Source: Rhodobacter sp. 24-YEA-8 (lineage in GTDB: Bacteria; Pseudomonadota; Alphaproteobacteria; Rhodobacterales; Rhodobacteraceae). Taken from it: a stretch of DNA of 64,000 nucleotides. Below the pieces are notes generated by a model. That model made no database searches. It saw nothing but the letters and a program-made list of their open reading frames with translations, and was not told the DNA's origin. Of the stretch, positions 29,512-38,508 are shown one piece after another; position 1 is the first letter of the stretch, and each line of letters begins with the position of its first letter. Made by a program: the position numbers and the translations under genes. The stretch lies in assembly GCF_900105075.1 (NCBI RefSeq), contig NZ_FNSK01000001.1, positions 1,563,001 to 1,627,000 on the forward strand. Direction: 5' to 3'.

Positions 29512-29999
29512 TCGCGCGCCTCGCCGAAGCCGTCCTGCAGGAGGCCCGCGCGCGCGGGCTCAGGATCGCCACAGCCGAAAGCTGCACCGGCGGCCTCGTA
29601 TCGGCCGCGCTGACCGATATTCCCGGCTCCTCCGATGTCGTCGAATGCGGCTTCGTCACCTATTCCAATGAGGCGAAACAGACGATGCTCGGCGTGGATC
29701 AGCGCAGCCTCGCCCAATTCGGTGCCGTCAGCCAGGAGGTCGCGCGCGAAATGGCCGAAGGCGCGCTGCGCCAGTCCCGCGCCGGTCTCGCGGTCTCGGT
29801 CACCGGCATCGCCGGCCCCGGCGGCAGCGAGCATAAACCCGAAGGCCGGGTCTGTTTCGGCCTCGCCCGGACCGGTGGCACAACATTGACCGAGACCCGG
29901 GATTTCGGCGCCCTCGGCCGCAGCAATGTGCGCAGGGCCGCAACCGAATACGCGCTGCGCCTTCTCCATAACGCAGCTGCCCCGACGGCAAAGGCCTGA
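29499..29999 (+). CDS. pncC: CinA-family nicotinamide-nucleotide amidohydrolase
   Basis: A 166-residue stand-alone CinA C-terminal domain. It carries the signatures ATAESCTGGLVSAALTDIPGSS (with the nucleophile serine), FVTYSNEAKQTMLGV, GAVSQEVAREMAEGA and VTGIAGPGGSEHKPEGRVCFG. This family deamidates nicotinamide mononucleotide in pyridine-nucleotide recycling. It is the third gene of the ispDF-pgpA-pncC unit. Confidence 0.93.
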   Translation: MADVIARLAEAVLQEARARGLRIATAESCTGGLVSAALTDIPGSSDVVECGFVTYSNEAKQTMLGVDQRSLAQFGAVSQEVAREMAEGALRQSRAGLAVSVTGIAGPGGSEHKPEGRVCFGLARTGGTTLTETRDFGALGRSNVRRAATEYALRLLHNAAAPTAKA

Positions 30000-30092
30000 T
30001 ATCACAGAGCTGATCCGCTTAATGCTGACTTAAAACAGGCGCAGGCCCGTAAGGGCACGCATTTTACGCCTCAGCCCCGACAGATGCGTCAG

Positions 30093-30560
30093 CTACCCGC
30101 GCGAGCCGTAAAGCTCTGCCGCGCGCCGCTCGAACGCCCGCACGATCCGCTGCATCGCCTCGTTGAAAACCAGCCCGATCACGCCCTGCAAGATCGCATT
30201 GCGGAACTCGAAATCGACGAAGAACCCGACCTCCGAGCCGCCCTCCTCGAGATCGCGGAACTCCCAGGTCGACCGCAGATACCGGAACGGCCCGTCGATA
30301 TATTCCGTCAGGATCCGCTTATCGCCGCCCAGCAGCGTGACCCGGCTGCCAAAGCGTTCGCGAAACACCTTGAACGAGATCACCAGATCGGCCTCGATCA
30401 CAGTATCGCCCCCGGCGCCGCCCTCGACCGGCCGGCGCGATTTGATCCGTGCCGCCGCATTCCAGGGCAGAAATTTCGGATAACTTTCCACATCGGCGAC
30501 GAGATCGAACATCTCTTGTGCCGACCAGGGCAATTTGCGGGTCTCTTGATGTCTGGGCAT
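30093..30560 (-). CDS. RatA/COQ10-family START-domain protein
   Basis: A 155-residue protein of the polyketide cyclase/START superfamily. It shows the typical N-terminus SAQEMFDLVADVESYPKFLPW and the FKVFRERFGSRVTLLGGDKRI and GFFVDFEFRNAILQGVIG strands that line a lipid cavity. Members are called RatA (reported as a 50S-binding toxin in E. coli) or COQ10 (ubiquinone-binding chaperone in mitochondria). In alphaproteobacteria the ubiquinone-related role is the more likely one, which is inference. It is a single gene that converges with pncC. Confidence 0.87.
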   Translation of the reverse strand: MPRHQETRKLPWSAQEMFDLVADVESYPKFLPWNAAARIKSRRPVEGGAGGDTVIEADLVISFKVFRERFGSRVTLLGGDKRILTEYIDGPFRYLRSTWEFRDLEEGGSEVGFFVDFEFRNAILQGVIGLVFNEAMQRIVRAFERRAAELYGSRG

Positions 30561-30695
30561 GTCTGATAATCTTGCGGATACACCCCCATCTCACCGCTCG
30601 ACCGCCGGAATTCAACCCCATTGCGGGAGTTTCCGCTTTCCCCCACCCGCTTTCGGGGTGAAAAGAAATCATTCCGCCAGAACCGAGCGCCAGCC

Positions 30696-31319
30696 ATGAC
30701 CGATCCGACCAAAGCCCAGTCCACCACCAGGACCCCTGCCCGGGCCACTGCGCCCGGCCCGGCCCTCGAAACCCCGACGGGGCGACCCTATGTCATCGAC
30801 CAGATGATCAGCCCCAAAGCGATTGCCGCGCGGATCGAGACGCTGGCGCGCGAAATCACCGCCGCCTATCAGGGAACCGAGAAGCTGGTCGTCGTCGGCC
30901 TGTTGCGCGGCTCTTTCGTCTTCATCGCAGATCTCGTGCGTGAGCTGGACCTGCCCGTCGAGGTCGATTTTCTCGAAGCCTCTTCTTATGGCAATTCGAC
31001 GCAAAGCTCGCGCGAGGTCCGTATCCTCAAGGATCTGCGCGGCGAGATTCAGGGTCGCGATGTACTGGTGGTCGAGGATATCGTCGATACCGGCCATACC
31101 CTCACCCATGTGAAAAACCTGCTGATGTCGCGGCTGCCGCGCCGGCTTGAGATCTGTGCGCTGCTTGACAAGCCGTCGCGGCGCGAGGTGCCGATCCGCG
31201 CAACCTGGACCGGATTTGAGATCGCCGATGAGTTTGTCGTTGGGTATGGGATTGATTTTGCGCAGAGAAACCGAAACCTTCCCTATATTGGCAAGGTCAG
31301 ATTCACCGACAGCGCCTGA
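30696..31319 (+). CDS. hpt: Hypoxanthine phosphoribosyltransferase
   Basis: A 207-residue purine salvage enzyme that joins hypoxanthine (or guanine) to PRPP. The PRPP-binding signature [14 protein letters not shown] (about residue 130), the [17 protein letters not shown] loop with the pyrophosphate-binding LRG, and [18 protein letters not shown] are all present. The ATG at 30696 is used; the first 30 residues are low-complexity and non-conserved, so a later start cannot be excluded. No strong ribosome-binding site precedes it. Confidence 0.92.
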   Translation: MTDPTKAQSTTRTPARATAPGPALETPTGRPYVIDQMISPKAIAARIETLAREITAAYQGTEKLVVVGLLRGSFVFIADLVRELDLPVEVDFLEASSYGNSTQSSREVRILKDLRGEIQGRDVLVVEDIVDTGHTLTHVKNLLMSRLPRRLEICALLDKPSRREVPIRATWTGFEIADEFVVGYGIDFAQRNRNLPYIGKVRFTDSA

Positions 31320-31501
31320 GCATTGCCCACAGATTCTCGGCGAGGTCAGCTGTTCGGACGAGGGGCACTCCTCTGTGCAACGTGACCTGCGCTGTTTCGG
31401 TCCTGCCAGCCGCCACTCCGGGGGAATTTCCCGGTACCTGAAGTGAAGCGCGTCCTGTTTGCCTCCCGCAACAGGGCGAATACCGCGATAAGGGGGTGTC
31501 G

Positions 31502-31672
31502 ATGAATATCACCGTCTGGCTGTTGCGTGCCAAACGCTGGGTGCAGAACCCGCCGCCGATGAAGCGGGTGCTGCTGGTGCTGGGCGTGATCGCCGCCTGT
31601 CTCGCCTTTGCGGCATTTGAATGGATCTGGGGCTGGCCGGACTGGCTCCGGGTGAACAGGATGCGGTTCTGA
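31502..31672 (+). CDS. Small membrane protein (56 aa) upstream of a cytochrome c gene
   Basis: A 56-residue protein with one transmembrane helix (VLLVLGVIAACLAFAAFEWIW) preceded by a basic segment (RAKRWVQNPPPMKR) and ending VNRMRF. A strong AAGGGGG lies 5 bases upstream of the ATG, which supports translation. The next gene, a cytochrome c, starts 76 bases later. I do not know the family by name; similar one-helix proteins occur in Rhodobacterales. Confidence 0.68.
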   Translation: MNITVWLLRAKRWVQNPPPMKRVLLVLGVIAACLAFAAFEWIWGWPDWLRVNRMRF

Positions 31673-31748
31673 GGGCCGGAGAAAACGCGCTGACAAACGG
31701 CGCTGAGCGGTCCAGGATGGGGGAAAGCCAGCCCGGAAAGGCAAGCCG

Positions 31749-32666
31749 ATGCCACGAGCCCCTCATCCCCTGCGCCGTGCCGCGCTGATCCTTGCGTCAG
31801 GCGCCGCGCTTGCGGCAGCCGCGCTGATATGGGCCACTTTGCCCGCCCCCCTTTCGGCCAATGCCATGGACGGGCTTTCCGGTGATGCCGAAGCCGGGCG
31901 GCTGGTCTTCCTCGCCACCGGCTGCGCTTCCTGCCATCTTGCACCCGGGCAGGAGAACAGCGCCGATGACAGGCCGGTCCTGGCCGGGGGGCAGGCCTTC
32001 GTATCGCAGTTCGGCACATTCTATGCGCCAAATATCAGCCAGGACAGGCAGCATGGCATCGGTGCCTGGTCGGCCCTTGATCTTGCCAATGCACTGACAA
32101 GGGGTGTCTCGCGCGGCGGCGAACATCTCTACCCGGCGCTGCCTTACGCCTCATATGCAAAGCTCACCCTGCAGGATGTGGCCGACCTTGACGCCTGGCT
32201 GAAAACGCTGCCCGCCGATCCGTCGCCCAGCCAGAACCATGACCTAGGCTTTCCGTTCAGCCAGCGCTGGCTGCTGGGCGGCTGGAAGCTTCTGTTCCTG
32301 CGCAAGGATTGGGTGGTGACCGGCGATCTGACGCCTGAGGAAGAACGCGGCCGCTATATTGGCGAGGCCATGGCGCATTGCGGCGAATGCCATACACCGC
32401 GCAACCTTTTCGGGGCGATGGACCGCTCGCGCTGGCTTGCGGGTGCGCCAAATCCCTCGGGGCGCGGGCAGATCCCGAACATCACCCCCGCCGCCCTCGA
32501 CTGGAGCGCGGAGGAAATCGCCGATTATCTGACCACCGGCTTCACCCCGGATTATGATTCCGTCGGCGGCCATATGGCGCATGTGGTCGAGAATTTCGCC
32601 CGTCTGCCCCCGGAAGAGGCGGCAGCCGTCGCGGCCTGGCTGAAAAAGGTCGCGCCGGCAGAGTGA
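31749..32666 (+). CDS. Periplasmic diheme cytochrome c
   Basis: A 305-residue exported protein. An N-terminal signal or anchor (residues 9-35) is followed by two class I cytochrome c domains with haem-binding motifs CASCH (about residue 59) and CGECH (about residue 210). Candidate axial methionines lie in the later part of each domain. The architecture resembles electron-accepting subunits of alcohol, aldehyde or gluconate-type dehydrogenases, but no dehydrogenase gene is adjacent. It probably passes electrons in the periplasm. Confidence 0.9.
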   Translation: MPRAPHPLRRAALILASGAALAAAALIWATLPAPLSANAMDGLSGDAEAGRLVFLATGCASCHLAPGQENSADDRPVLAGGQAFVSQFGTFYAPNISQDRQHGIGAWSALDLANALTRGVSRGGEHLYPALPYASYAKLTLQDVADLDAWLKTLPADPSPSQNHDLGFPFSQRWLLGGWKLLFLRKDWVVTGDLTPEEERGRYIGEAMAHCGECHTPRNLFGAMDRSRWLAGAPNPSGRGQIPNITPAALDWSAEEIADYLTTGFTPDYDSVGGHMAHVVENFARLPPEEAAAVAAWLKKVAPAE

Positions 32667-32693
32667 GCCGCCCAAAGGCGGCCCGGGCCAGGC

Positions 32694-33644
32694 TCAGGCC
32701 TGGCCGAGTTTTTCCATCCGCGCCTGGCGCAATTGCGCGAAATCATCGCCCGCATGATAGGAAGACCGCGTCAGCGGCGTGGCCGAGACCATCAGGAAGC
32801 CCTTGTTCCAGGCCGATTTCTCATAGGCCTTGAAATCCTCCGGCGTGACGAATTCCGCAACACGGTGATGTTTCGGGGTCGGTTGCAGATACTGGCCCAC
32901 GGTCAGGAAATCGATATCGGCCGAGCGCATATCATCCATCACCTGCAAGACCTGGGGCCGGGTCTCGCCAAGACCGACCATGATCCCCGATTTGGTAAAC
33001 ATCGTCGGATCAAGCTCTTTCACCCGCTGCAAAAGCCGCAGGGAGTGGAAGTAGCGCGCGCCGGGACGGACCTCATGGTAAAGCGCCGGCACGGTTTCGA
33101 GATTGTGGTTGAAAACATCGGGCCGCGCCTCGACCACTTTCTCCAGCGCCGAGGGCGCGCATTTCAGGAAGTCGGGCGTCAGGATCTCGATCGTGGTATC
33201 CGGCGAGCGGTGCCGCACGGCGCGGATGGTCTGAGCGAAATGCTCCGCGCCGCCATCTTCCAGATCGTCCCGGTCAACGCTGGTGATCACAACATGGTTC
33301 AGCCCGAGCTTCGAGACCGCATGGGCCACCCGGCCCGGCTCGAACGCATCAAGGTTTTGCGGCTTGCCAGTCGCCACATTGCAAAAGGTGCAACCACGGG
33401 TGCAGATCTCGCCCATGATCATCATGGTGGCGTGACCCTGGCTCCAGCATTCGCCGACATTGGGGCAGCCCGCTTCCTCACAAACCGTCACCAGACGGTT
33501 TTCCTTCATGATGTCGCGGGTCTTTTTATACCCTTCCGAATTCGGCGCCCGGACCCGGATCCAGGACGGTTTTTTCGGCTGCTCCTGATCGGGGCGATGC
33601 GCCTTTTCGGGGTGACGCTGATCGGGGATCTTCAGATCGCGCAT
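32694..33644 (-). CDS. lipA: Lipoyl synthase
   Basis: A 316-residue radical SAM enzyme that inserts two sulphur atoms into octanoyl groups to make lipoate. The LipA-specific auxiliary cluster cysteines are at 55, 60 and 66 ([12 protein letters not shown]), and the radical SAM cluster at 81, 85 and 88 (CTRGCTFC). SGIMVGLGE and a C-terminal RSSYHAG with the cluster serine complete it. The start at 33644 ([18 protein letters not shown]) has AGAGGT upstream; the open frame continues further but without conserved sequence. It converges with the cytochrome gene and diverges from the aquaporin. Confidence 0.97.
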   Translation of the reverse strand: MRDLKIPDQRHPEKAHRPDQEQPKKPSWIRVRAPNSEGYKKTRDIMKENRLVTVCEEAGCPNVGECWSQGHATMMIMGEICTRGCTFCNVATGKPQNLDAFEPGRVAHAVSKLGLNHVVITSVDRDDLEDGGAEHFAQTIRAVRHRSPDTTIEILTPDFLKCAPSALEKVVEARPDVFNHNLETVPALYHEVRPGARYFHSLRLLQRVKELDPTMFTKSGIMVGLGETRPQVLQVMDDMRSADIDFLTVGQYLQPTPKHHRVAEFVTPEDFKAYEKSAWNKGFLMVSATPLTRSSYHAGDDFAQLRQARMEKLGQA

Positions 33645-33803
33645 GGGCTGACCTCTGGAATTTTTCCCCCTTTTCCGGGGATCACCCCAGACATAAGCTG
33701 AGACAGGCTCCAAGGCAACGGATAGTGCATATACACATCCCCGGAGCCGCCTGACCAGTATCCGCCGGGGAATTTTCACCCGGCACTGTCACCCGGAGGG
33801 ACA

Positions 33804-34499
33804 ATGTCTAAACAATTTACTGCCGAAGTCATCGGCACATTCATCCTCGTTTTCTTTGGCTGTGGCGCGGCGGTGATCGCCGGCGCTGATGGCACAACCG
33901 GTGTGGGCCTGACCGGCATCTCGCTGGCATTCGGCCTCTCGATCGTCGCCGCCGCCTATGGCATCGGCGCGATCTCGGGCGCACATCTTAACCCGGCGGT
34001 CAGCCTTGGCATATTGCTTGCGGGCAAGATGACGCCCGGCGCCTTCATCACTTATGTGATCGCCCAGCTCGCCGGCGCCATCCTCGGCGCGGCAGTGCTT
34101 TACCTGATCATGACCGGCAAAACCGGCTTCACGCTTGGCGAATACGGGCTCGGCTCGAACGGCTATGGCGAGAATTATCTGGGCAAATACAACCTGACCT
34201 CGGCACTGATCTTCGAAATCGTGGCGACCTTCCTCTTTGTCACGGTGATCCTTGGCGCGACCCATCCCGGCGCATCGACCATCCTTGCCGGGCTTGCCAT
34301 CGGCATGACCCTGACCGGGATCCACCTTGTCGGCATCCAGATCACCGGCGTTTCGGTGAATCCGGCCCGCTCGGTCGGCCCGGCACTGTTTGCCGGCGGC
34401 GCCGCGCTGAGCCAGCTCTGGGTCTTTATCATAGCCCCTCTGGTGGGGGGTGCCCTGGCCGGCGTCGTGCATGCGGCCGGCCTGACGCGCGCAGACTGA
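33804..34499 (+). CDS. aqpZ: Aquaporin Z-like water channel
   Basis: A 231-residue MIP-family channel with six hydrophobic helices and both NPA boxes, GAHLNPAVS in the first half and GVSVNPARS in the second. The pattern around the second box (GIHLVGIQITGVSVNPARSVGPA) has the histidine and arginine of a narrow aquaporin filter, so water rather than glycerol is the expected substrate. GGAGG stands a few bases before the ATG. A strong hairpin at 34521-34551 ends the transcript. Confidence 0.93.
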   Translation: MSKQFTAEVIGTFILVFFGCGAAVIAGADGTTGVGLTGISLAFGLSIVAAAYGIGAISGAHLNPAVSLGILLAGKMTPGAFITYVIAQLAGAILGAAVLYLIMTGKTGFTLGEYGLGSNGYGENYLGKYNLTSALIFEIVATFLFVTVILGATHPGASTILAGLAIGMTLTGIHLVGIQITGVSVNPARSVGPALFAGGAALSQLWVFIIAPLVGGALAGVVHAAGLTRAD

Positions 34500-34520
34500 C
34501 CTGCGCGGATGAACTGCAAC

Positions 34521-34551
34521 TGCGCGCCCTGAAAAGGGCGCGCATCTTTAT
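34521..34551 (+). terminator. Intrinsic terminator after the aquaporin gene
   Basis: Perfect 10-bp arms TGCGCGCCCT (34521-34530) and AGGGCGCGCA (34535-34544), a GAAA tetraloop, then TCTTTAT. It lies 21 bases past the stop. Confidence 0.85.
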
Positions 34552-34587
34552 CCCATTCCCGCCCTCTGGCGGGTCAGGCCCAGAGCC

Positions 34588-35766
34588 TCAGCCGATCAGC
34601 GGGCCCGACCGGCCATAGGTCTCATCATAATGCCGGCGGAGCCTGAGCAGCGCGATCCGGAGCACGATCTTCCCCGACCGTGCCGCCCAGCCCATGCGGC
34701 GCTCGGCACTTTCGACGCCTTCGAGAAAACAACAGACCCTGAGGGCAATATCGCCAAGCCCCGGCCCAAGATCGCGCAAGGCGAGCGCCACCCGATCCCG
34801 CGCCCGGCCCGGCCCCTCGGCCAGCCCGCTGTCCCCGCGAAAGCCGCCCCGGTCACTGCCGGTCAGGAACCTCTCCCAGTTCTGCGCCACGCGCGGCCCC
34901 ATCTGTGCAAGTTCAAAGTCCTCGCGCAGCCGCTCGGCCGCCGCCACCAGATCCGCGGTCAGAAACAGCTCGCCATTTTTCTCGCGCCGCCGCCCCAGCA
35001 CCGCAACCGGGCTTTCCGCGATGTTAAACCGCATCCGGCGCGGGCCTTCCGGGGTCTGCACCTCCCGCTCGGCAAAGACGCGATGCTGATCGGCAAAAGG
35101 TGTCGCCGCCTCGGCCATACCCGGCTGCACCTCCTCGTCCCCCATCAGCCGGCGCAGCGCCGCCCGCCCCGCCTGGGTGATGCCATAGGTCGAGATCCGC
35201 CCGCTTTTGCGGCACGAGATCCAGTCCTTGAGGCAAAAGGCCTGGGCGACCGTACGCTCCAGTACCGCTGTCCTGACCGCGCGCCCATCGGGAAACTCCC
35301 GCAGGACCGCCGCCTTGTCCATATCGTCGGCAAAGGCCAGCAGCGCGCCTTGTTCTGCCAGGCGGCGCAGGATGCGGCGCGCCTCGCGGTCGAGTTCGCT
35401 TTCATCGGGAAGCGTTGCGCGCATCGGCGGGACGGCTTTGGTGCGGCGGGCGGCTTCTTGCGGAATATGGGATGTCATCGCGGGGATTACCTCCTGGCGG
35501 ACCGGATTGGGGGAAAACCGCGCCGCCCGGCTGAGCTGGCTGAGTGCCGCATCCATCAGCGGATCATCGCGACGGCACTCATAGCGGCGGACCTGGCGCA
35601 TCACGGTCGAGGCATGCACCCCCCGTTCGCGCGCCAGCGCCCTGAGTGAGATCCCCTCTTCGGTGTGACCGAGATAAAGCCTGATCTGATCCGGAATCCA
35701 GGCCGGCAGGCAGACCGGGAACTGGGACGCGCTGGCTGGGCTTTCAAAATCTCTGATCTGTTGCAT
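34588..35766 (-). CDS. DUF6456-domain helix-turn-helix regulator
   Basis: A 392-residue protein. Residues about 35-65 (EEGISLRALARERGVHASTVMRQVRRYE) form a helix-turn-helix. A second winged-helix-like block lies around residues 120-200 (EARRILRRLAEQGALLAFADDMDKAAVLREFPDGR). The C-terminal ~150 residues, with RRMRFNIAESPVAVLGRRREKNG and a helical tail, correspond to the DUF6456 family of Rhodobacterales. It is likely a DNA-binding regulator; its targets are not known. The promoter region carries three TGGTTAC heptamers (35815-35862), a candidate autoregulatory site. Confidence 0.78.
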   Translation of the reverse strand: MQQIRDFESPASASQFPVCLPAWIPDQIRLYLGHTEEGISLRALARERGVHASTVMRQVRRYECRRDDPLMDAALSQLSRAARFSPNPVRQEVIPAMTSHIPQEAARRTKAVPPMRATLPDESELDREARRILRRLAEQGALLAFADDMDKAAVLREFPDGRAVRTAVLERTVAQAFCLKDWISCRKSGRISTYGITQAGRAALRRLMGDEEVQPGMAEAATPFADQHRVFAEREVQTPEGPRRMRFNIAESPVAVLGRRREKNGELFLTADLVAAAERLREDFELAQMGPRVAQNWERFLTGSDRGGFRGDSGLAEGPGRARDRVALALRDLGPGLGDIALRVCCFLEGVESAERRMGWAARSGKIVLRIALLRLRRHYDETYGRSGPLIG

Positions 35767-35814
35767 GTTCAGGTCTGAATATCCGGCTGGTGCTGAATGC
35801 AGCTTAGGGGATCG

Positions 35815-35862
35815 TGGTTACTCAGATGTTAACTGGTTACGATTTGTCGATAATGGTAACCA
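35815..35862. promoter_or_regulatory. Triple TGGTTAC array between the DUF6456 regulator and the small DUF6477-like gene
   Basis: The heptamer TGGTTAC occurs at 35815-35821 and 35834-35840 in direct orientation (19 bp apart) and as its complement GTAACCA at 35856-35862. The last two form a perfect inverted repeat with a 15-base spacer. A GTTAAC lies between the first two copies. The array is 50-100 bp upstream of the DUF6456 start and about 105 bp upstream of the + strand gene, so it suits an operator of the divergent pair. Confidence 0.6.
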
Positions 35863-35966
35863 AAAGCTAAACAGCCCCTTCCCGGGCGCGCGCCGGTTTT
35901 CAGGCCTGCGCAACGCCGGGATTATCCGGGACAGACTGCCCTTCTCACCCGCTGAAGGAGCCATGA

Positions 35967-36254
35967 ATGTCCGATACCCGCACCAGCCTCTCTGAAATCC
36001 GCCGCCCCGGAATCCTGATGCGCGCGGTCCGGTTTGCCTTGGCCGATTACCACCGGCCCAGTGCGCTGAAGCGCTTTGCCCCGGAAGAAAACCACCCCGA
36101 GCGTATTGTCTCGAAGCTGTTTGAGACCGAGGCGCGGATCGAGGAAATCCGCCAGAGCGGCGCGTCTACCTATTCGATCTGCGACCATATCGAGGTGCTC
36201 GCAGCTCTCGTGGCCGAGTGCCGGCTTTTGCAACCGCGGACAGCCGCCGGCTGA
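35967..36254 (+). CDS. Small DUF6477-like protein
   Basis: A 95-residue soluble protein, MSDTRTSLSEIRRPGILMRAVRFALADYHR..., rich in charged residues and predicted mostly helical. The N-terminal RRPGILMRAVRFALADY pattern resembles the DUF6477 family found in Rhodobacterales; I recall this rather than having checked it. GAAGGAG stands 6 bases before the ATG at 35967 and favours it over the out-of-frame ATG at 35963. It is divergent from the DUF6456 regulator. The function is unknown. Confidence 0.7.
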   Translation: MSDTRTSLSEIRRPGILMRAVRFALADYHRPSALKRFAPEENHPERIVSKLFETEARIEEIRQSGASTYSICDHIEVLAALVAECRLLQPRTAAG

Positions 36255-36334
36255 AATCCCCTCCCTGGATTTCCCGGCGGTCTTGTGGCCGTTACTGCCG
36301 GGACATAGGCTCTCACCACTTCAGGGAGGGGCAA

Positions 36335-36757
36335 ATGAGCCAGAAAACAGAGGATTTCAGCGCAGCCTGTCATTGCGGCACTGTCCGCTTCCGGCTGCGT
36401 CTGACCGGGGGCTTCGCTTCGATCCGCCGCTGCACCTGTTCTTATTGCCGGATGCGCGGTGCGGTCGCCGTCTCGGCCGGTCTCGGTGACATCGCGTTTG
36501 TGGCAGGCGAAGACAATCTCACGCTCTACCAGTTCAACACCGGCACCGCGAAACATTACTTCTGCAAAACCTGCGGCATCTACACCCATCATCAGCGCCG
36601 CTCGAATACCGATCAATACGGCGTCAATGTCGCCTGTATCGAAGGGGTCAGCCCGTTTGACTTCCGCGAGATCCCGGTGAGCGACGGCATAAGCCATCCG
36701 AGCGATACCGGGGGCACAACGCGGCGTGCGGGTGTGCTTCGCTTTGATCCTGACTGA
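36335..36757 (+). CDS. GFA (glutathione-dependent formaldehyde-activating)-family protein
   Basis: A 140-residue zinc-binding protein of the GFA/CENP-V superfamily. The cysteine pairs CHCG (about residue 12), CTCSYC (about 32) and CKTCG (about 80) fit the two-zinc fold. Family members include S-(hydroxymethyl)glutathione synthase, but most are uncharacterised, and no formaldehyde-oxidation genes are next to it. AGGGAGGGG lies upstream of the ATG. Confidence 0.85.
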   Translation: MSQKTEDFSAACHCGTVRFRLRLTGGFASIRRCTCSYCRMRGAVAVSAGLGDIAFVAGEDNLTLYQFNTGTAKHYFCKTCGIYTHHQRRSNTDQYGVNVACIEGVSPFDFREIPVSDGISHPSDTGGTTRRAGVLRFDPD

Positions 36758-36770
36758 GCCGTTCTGACCG

Positions 36771-36803
36771 AAAAAGGCCCCGCTCTGTTGCCAGGGCGGG
36801 GCC
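36771..36803. terminator. Bidirectional terminator between GFA gene and mttB-like gene
   Basis: A 12-bp stem (36776-36787 with 36792-36803, one G-T pair, core GGCCCCGC/GCGGGGCC) and a TTGC loop. The five As at 36771-36775 give a T-run for the minus-strand mttB-like transcript. On the plus strand it is followed by AATTGTTT. Confidence 0.8.
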
Positions 36804-36826
36804 AATTGTTTCGAATTGGGAAACTG

Positions 36827-38368
36827 TTACATGAAGGCGTCGGGCATCTCTGCCTTGCGTTTCGCGACATAGTCATCCAGCGCCTCGCGCTTTGCCACGT
36901 CGAGTTCCGGCGCCACATAATCCGCCAGCATCTTCTTAACCTTCAGCGAAGCAAGCGTTGCGGTATCGCGGGCGCCCTCTTCTTCCCAGGTCTCGAACGG
37001 CTTGTAATCCAGCACATCCGAGCGCCAGAAAGCGGTCTTGAAATTGGCCTGGGTATGGGCGCAGCCAAGGTAATGGCCGCCCGGACCGACCTCGCGGATC
37101 GCATCCAGCGCCTGGGCGTTTTCGTCCACCGCAACGCCTTTGGCGATGCCATGCAACGCGCCCAGCTGATCGGCATCCATCACGAATTTCTCGTAGGAGG
37201 AGACCAGCCCGCCTTCCAGCCAGCCACAGGCATGGAGCATGAAGTTCACACCCGCGAGCAACCCCATATTGAGGCTGTTCGAGGTCTCATAGGCCGCCTG
37301 CGCATCGGGGAGTTTCGAGCCGCAGAACGAACCGGCGGAACGATACGGCAGCCCCAGACGGCGGACCAGCTGACCGGCGCCATAGGTGATATGTGCGGCC
37401 TCGGGCGTGCCGAAGGTCGGCGCGCCGGAATTCATGTCGATCGAGGTCACAAACGCCCCCGCAATCACCGGCGAGCCTGCCCGCACCAGCTGGCTGTAGG
37501 CCACACCGGCAAGGATCTCGGCCAGCACCTGGGTCAGCGTGCCAGCGACCGTCACCGGCGCCATCGCGCCACCGACGATGAAGGGCGAGACAATCGAGGC
37601 CTGGTTATTGGCCGCATAGACCTCAAGCGCGCCCATCATGATGCCGTCAAAGGTCATCGGCGAGTTGATGTTGATCAGCGAGGTCATCACCGTGTTCTGG
37701 TCGACGAAATCATCGCCGAACAGGATCTTCGACATATCGACCGAATCCTGCGCCCGCGAGGGTTCCGTGACGGACCCCATATAGGGCTTGTCAGACAGTG
37801 TCATATGCGCGTGCAGCATATCGAAATGGCGTTTGTTCACCGGGATATCGGTCGGCTCGCAAACCGTTCCGCCGGAATGGTGCAGCCATTTCGACATATA
37901 GCCCAGCTTCACGAAATTCTGGAAATCCGCGATGGTCGCGTAACGGCGGCCACCTTCCAGATCGCGGACGAAGGGCGGGCCGTAAACCGGTGCCAGCACA
38001 AGGTTTTTGCCGCCAATCTCGACACTGCGCTCGGGGTTGCGGGCATGCTGGGTGAAAGTCGCGGGGGCAGTCGAACAAAGCTTGCGCGCAAGGCCGCGCG
38101 GGATATGCACACGCTCGCCGCGCACATCGGCACCGGCCTCGCGCCAGCGCACGAGGGCTGCCGGATTCTCCACGAAATTGACGCCGATCTCTTCTAGAAT
38201 CGTCTCGGCGTTATATTCGATGATCTGAAGCGCCTCTTCATTCAGCACTTCGAAATTCGGGATGTTGCGGCTGATGAATTTCGCCGTCTCGAAGCTGACA
38301 GCCGTGCGTTCCGCGCGCCGTGCCGCGCCGCCACCCCGCGCCCGACGACCCTCGATCACTTCCGACAT
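36827..38368 (-). CDS. Trimethylamine methyltransferase-family (MttB superfamily) protein, non-pyrrolysine type
   Basis: A 513-residue member of the MttB superfamily. Family features include NFEVLNEEALQIIEYNAETILEEIGV near the N-terminus and the barrel segments FNNINS-like SLININSPMTFDGIMMGALE, FVTSIDMNSGAPTFGTPEAA and AYETSNSLNMGLLAGVNFMLHACGWLEGG. The frame has no internal stop, so no in-frame UAG for pyrrolysine. Non-Pyl homologues characterised elsewhere demethylate glycine betaine or other quaternary amines using a corrinoid partner. No corrinoid-binding protein or reductive activase is nearby, so the substrate and partner are open. Confidence 0.88.
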   Translation of the reverse strand: MSEVIEGRRARGGGAARRAERTAVSFETAKFISRNIPNFEVLNEEALQIIEYNAETILEEIGVNFVENPAALVRWREAGADVRGERVHIPRGLARKLCSTAPATFTQHARNPERSVEIGGKNLVLAPVYGPPFVRDLEGGRRYATIADFQNFVKLGYMSKWLHHSGGTVCEPTDIPVNKRHFDMLHAHMTLSDKPYMGSVTEPSRAQDSVDMSKILFGDDFVDQNTVMTSLININSPMTFDGIMMGALEVYAANNQASIVSPFIVGGAMAPVTVAGTLTQVLAEILAGVAYSQLVRAGSPVIAGAFVTSIDMNSGAPTFGTPEAAHITYGAGQLVRRLGLPYRSAGSFCGSKLPDAQAAYETSNSLNMGLLAGVNFMLHACGWLEGGLVSSYEKFVMDADQLGALHGIAKGVAVDENAQALDAIREVGPGGHYLGCAHTQANFKTAFWRSDVLDYKPFETWEEEGARDTATLASLKVKKMLADYVAPELDVAKREALDDYVAKRKAEMPDAFM

Positions 38369-38508
38369 CTTATCCTCCTGAACGGCTCTGAACCGGAAAT
38401 ACTCCTGCCCGAAGTTTCACCGCTTCGGGTTTGCGGCGCTTTTGTGCCGTTTGCGACATTTGCAGCGCACGACAGCGACAGCCCCCGGGATCCCACGCAA
38501 ATCAGCAG

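Noticed and set aside
30093..30560. RatA as half of a toxin-antitoxin pair
   Set aside because: No antitoxin-like partner (RatB) overlaps or adjoins it; the gene stands alone, and the ubiquinone-binding COQ10 role is more usual in this group.
34588..35766. Possible transposase reading of the HTH protein
   Set aside because: The HTH resembles those of some recombinases, but there are no DDE residues, terminal repeats or target duplications, and the C-terminal part fits DUF6456.
36827..38368. Pyrrolysine-containing methyltransferase
   Set aside because: The frame runs 513 codons with no internal UAG, so it is not a Pyl-type MttB.
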